This document shows positions 20,780 through 21,356 of a stretch of DNA of 21,356 nt, piece by piece. This DNA comes from Stereocaulon alpinum (lineage: Eukaryota; Ascomycota; Lecanoromycetes; Lecanorales; Stereocaulaceae): contig JAEUBA010000227.1 of the NCBI GenBank assembly GCA_018257865.1, positions 1-21,356 of the forward strand. Reading direction: 5' to 3'. The position numbers were made by a program, and so were the translations under genes. Below the pieces are notes generated by a model. The model saw only the letters and a program-made list of their open reading frames with translations. It searched no databases and was not told where the DNA came from. Numbering within the stretch: the first letter of the stretch is position 1; each line of letters starts with the position of its first letter.

Positions 20780-21356
20780 GACGACAACGAGTACAACGGG
20801 CGAATAGGCCTACTAGGCTAGACGAGCGATCACACTAGGTTACGAACCTAGTAAAATAATATAAGATAGGGGGGGAGGAGAGAAGGGAGGTATTAGTAGT
20901 AAAGGTAGATAAGGAATACGTCTTAACGCGATAATAAGGTAATAGTAATAATAGTAGAAACCTACTAAAGGTCTATAAAGCCCTTAAGGTAGAGAAAGAA
21001 TTAAAGAAAGAATATAGTATATAAAGGCTATAGAATAGGTGCTACTAGAGTTTATAGAGAAGGTCTAGGGAATACTATAGGTAAATATAAATAAGACCGT
21101 ATAGGGCTTCTTCTAGAATATAGTAGAAAGGATTATAGAGTATATATAGGAGAATACCGCTAAAAGATACGCTGCGAAGGAGTACCGTAGCTAACTAATA
21201 TATAAAGACTACCTAACTAGAAGGGTAAATAACAGCTAGGCGGATATAGCCTATATAGCCTAAAGGGGCTAAAATACTATCTACCTAGCTATACCTAAGG
21301 TAGAAGATATTAAGAAAGCGAAGTAGGTAACGGTTAGGATTAATAATACTAGCGAA
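20780..21356 (+). mobile_element. 5' end of a Tad-like LINE inserted in Gypsy B RT
   Basis: The RT frame of Gypsy B ends within RT motif 1 and new sequence begins gacgacaacgagtacaacgg. The first 100 bases are less RIP-mutated, consistent with a 5' UTR. A G-rich run at about 20869-20890 follows. The junction base is judged by loss of the RT frame and could be off by a few bases. The 3' end is outside the window. Confidence 0.55.
20950..21356 (+). pseudogene. LINE ORF1 (gag-like) N-terminus, partial and RIP-inactivated
   Basis: Frame 3 is open but for RIP-type stops from about 20950 to the window end. It has a basic, helical N-terminal part (about 20980-21150). It then has a short segment resembling the S-W-A-D-I-A motif of Tad-clade ORF1 proteins (about 21232-21255, Trp codon now TAG). 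It ends in a VTVRIN-like strand (about 21330-21350), as at the start of the RNA-binding domain. ORF1 would coat the LINE RNA. The assignment rests on motif memory; the zinc knuckles and ORF2 lie beyond the window. Confidence 0.5.

Overview
This window looks like an AT-rich, gene-poor block from the nuclear genome of a filamentous ascomycete (Pezizomycotina). It is built almost entirely of transposable-element debris mutated by repeat-induced point mutation (RIP). Over most of its length CpA and TpG are nearly absent and replaced by TpA on both strands, while CpG, CpT and CpC persist. That is the context preference of RIP, not of general CpG deamination. As a result almost every Gln and Trp codon has become a stop, many Cys and His codons read Tyr, and ATG starts read ATA. 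No intact protein gene is visible. The genus cannot be assigned from the sequence.

Layout. 1-238 is the 3' part of a repeat called here element X (copy C). 239-2053 is the 3' part of a Ty3/Gypsy chromovirus (Gypsy A: integrase, chromodomain, polypurine tract, 3' LTR). 2054-3047 is a second copy of X in reverse orientation (copy B), into which Gypsy A appears to have inserted. 3048-7626 is old, RIP-mutated DNA holding a 20-bp and a 15-bp tandem array and degraded coding-like sequence that I could not identify. 7627-8816 is a complete and much less mutated copy of X (copy A), flanked by a 13-bp direct repeat. 8817-15379 is more old RIP-mutated DNA with short repeats and unidentified coding-like tracts. 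15380-17330, minus strand, is a degraded gene whose frame is intact apart from RIP stops; it matches my recollection of the fungal DUF3723 family. 17709-20779 is the 5' LTR, gag, protease and start of the reverse transcriptase of a second element (Gypsy B). At about 20780 Gypsy B is interrupted by the 5' end of what looks like a Tad-type LINE, which runs off the window.

Order of events, from nesting and mutation load: X-B inserted first, then Gypsy A into X-B, then X-C into the Gypsy A pol gene; separately Gypsy B, then the LINE into its RT. X-A is the youngest visible insertion and has largely escaped RIP. The main candidate for something undescribed is element X: about 1.19 kb, sharp ends, no terminal inverted repeats, a CAAT-repeat tail, a 13-bp flanking duplication and no recognisable coding capacity. 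These features suggest a non-autonomous non-LTR (SINE-like) retroelement. A second point of interest is the DUF3723 relic, a family reported as cargo of giant fungal Starship transposons.
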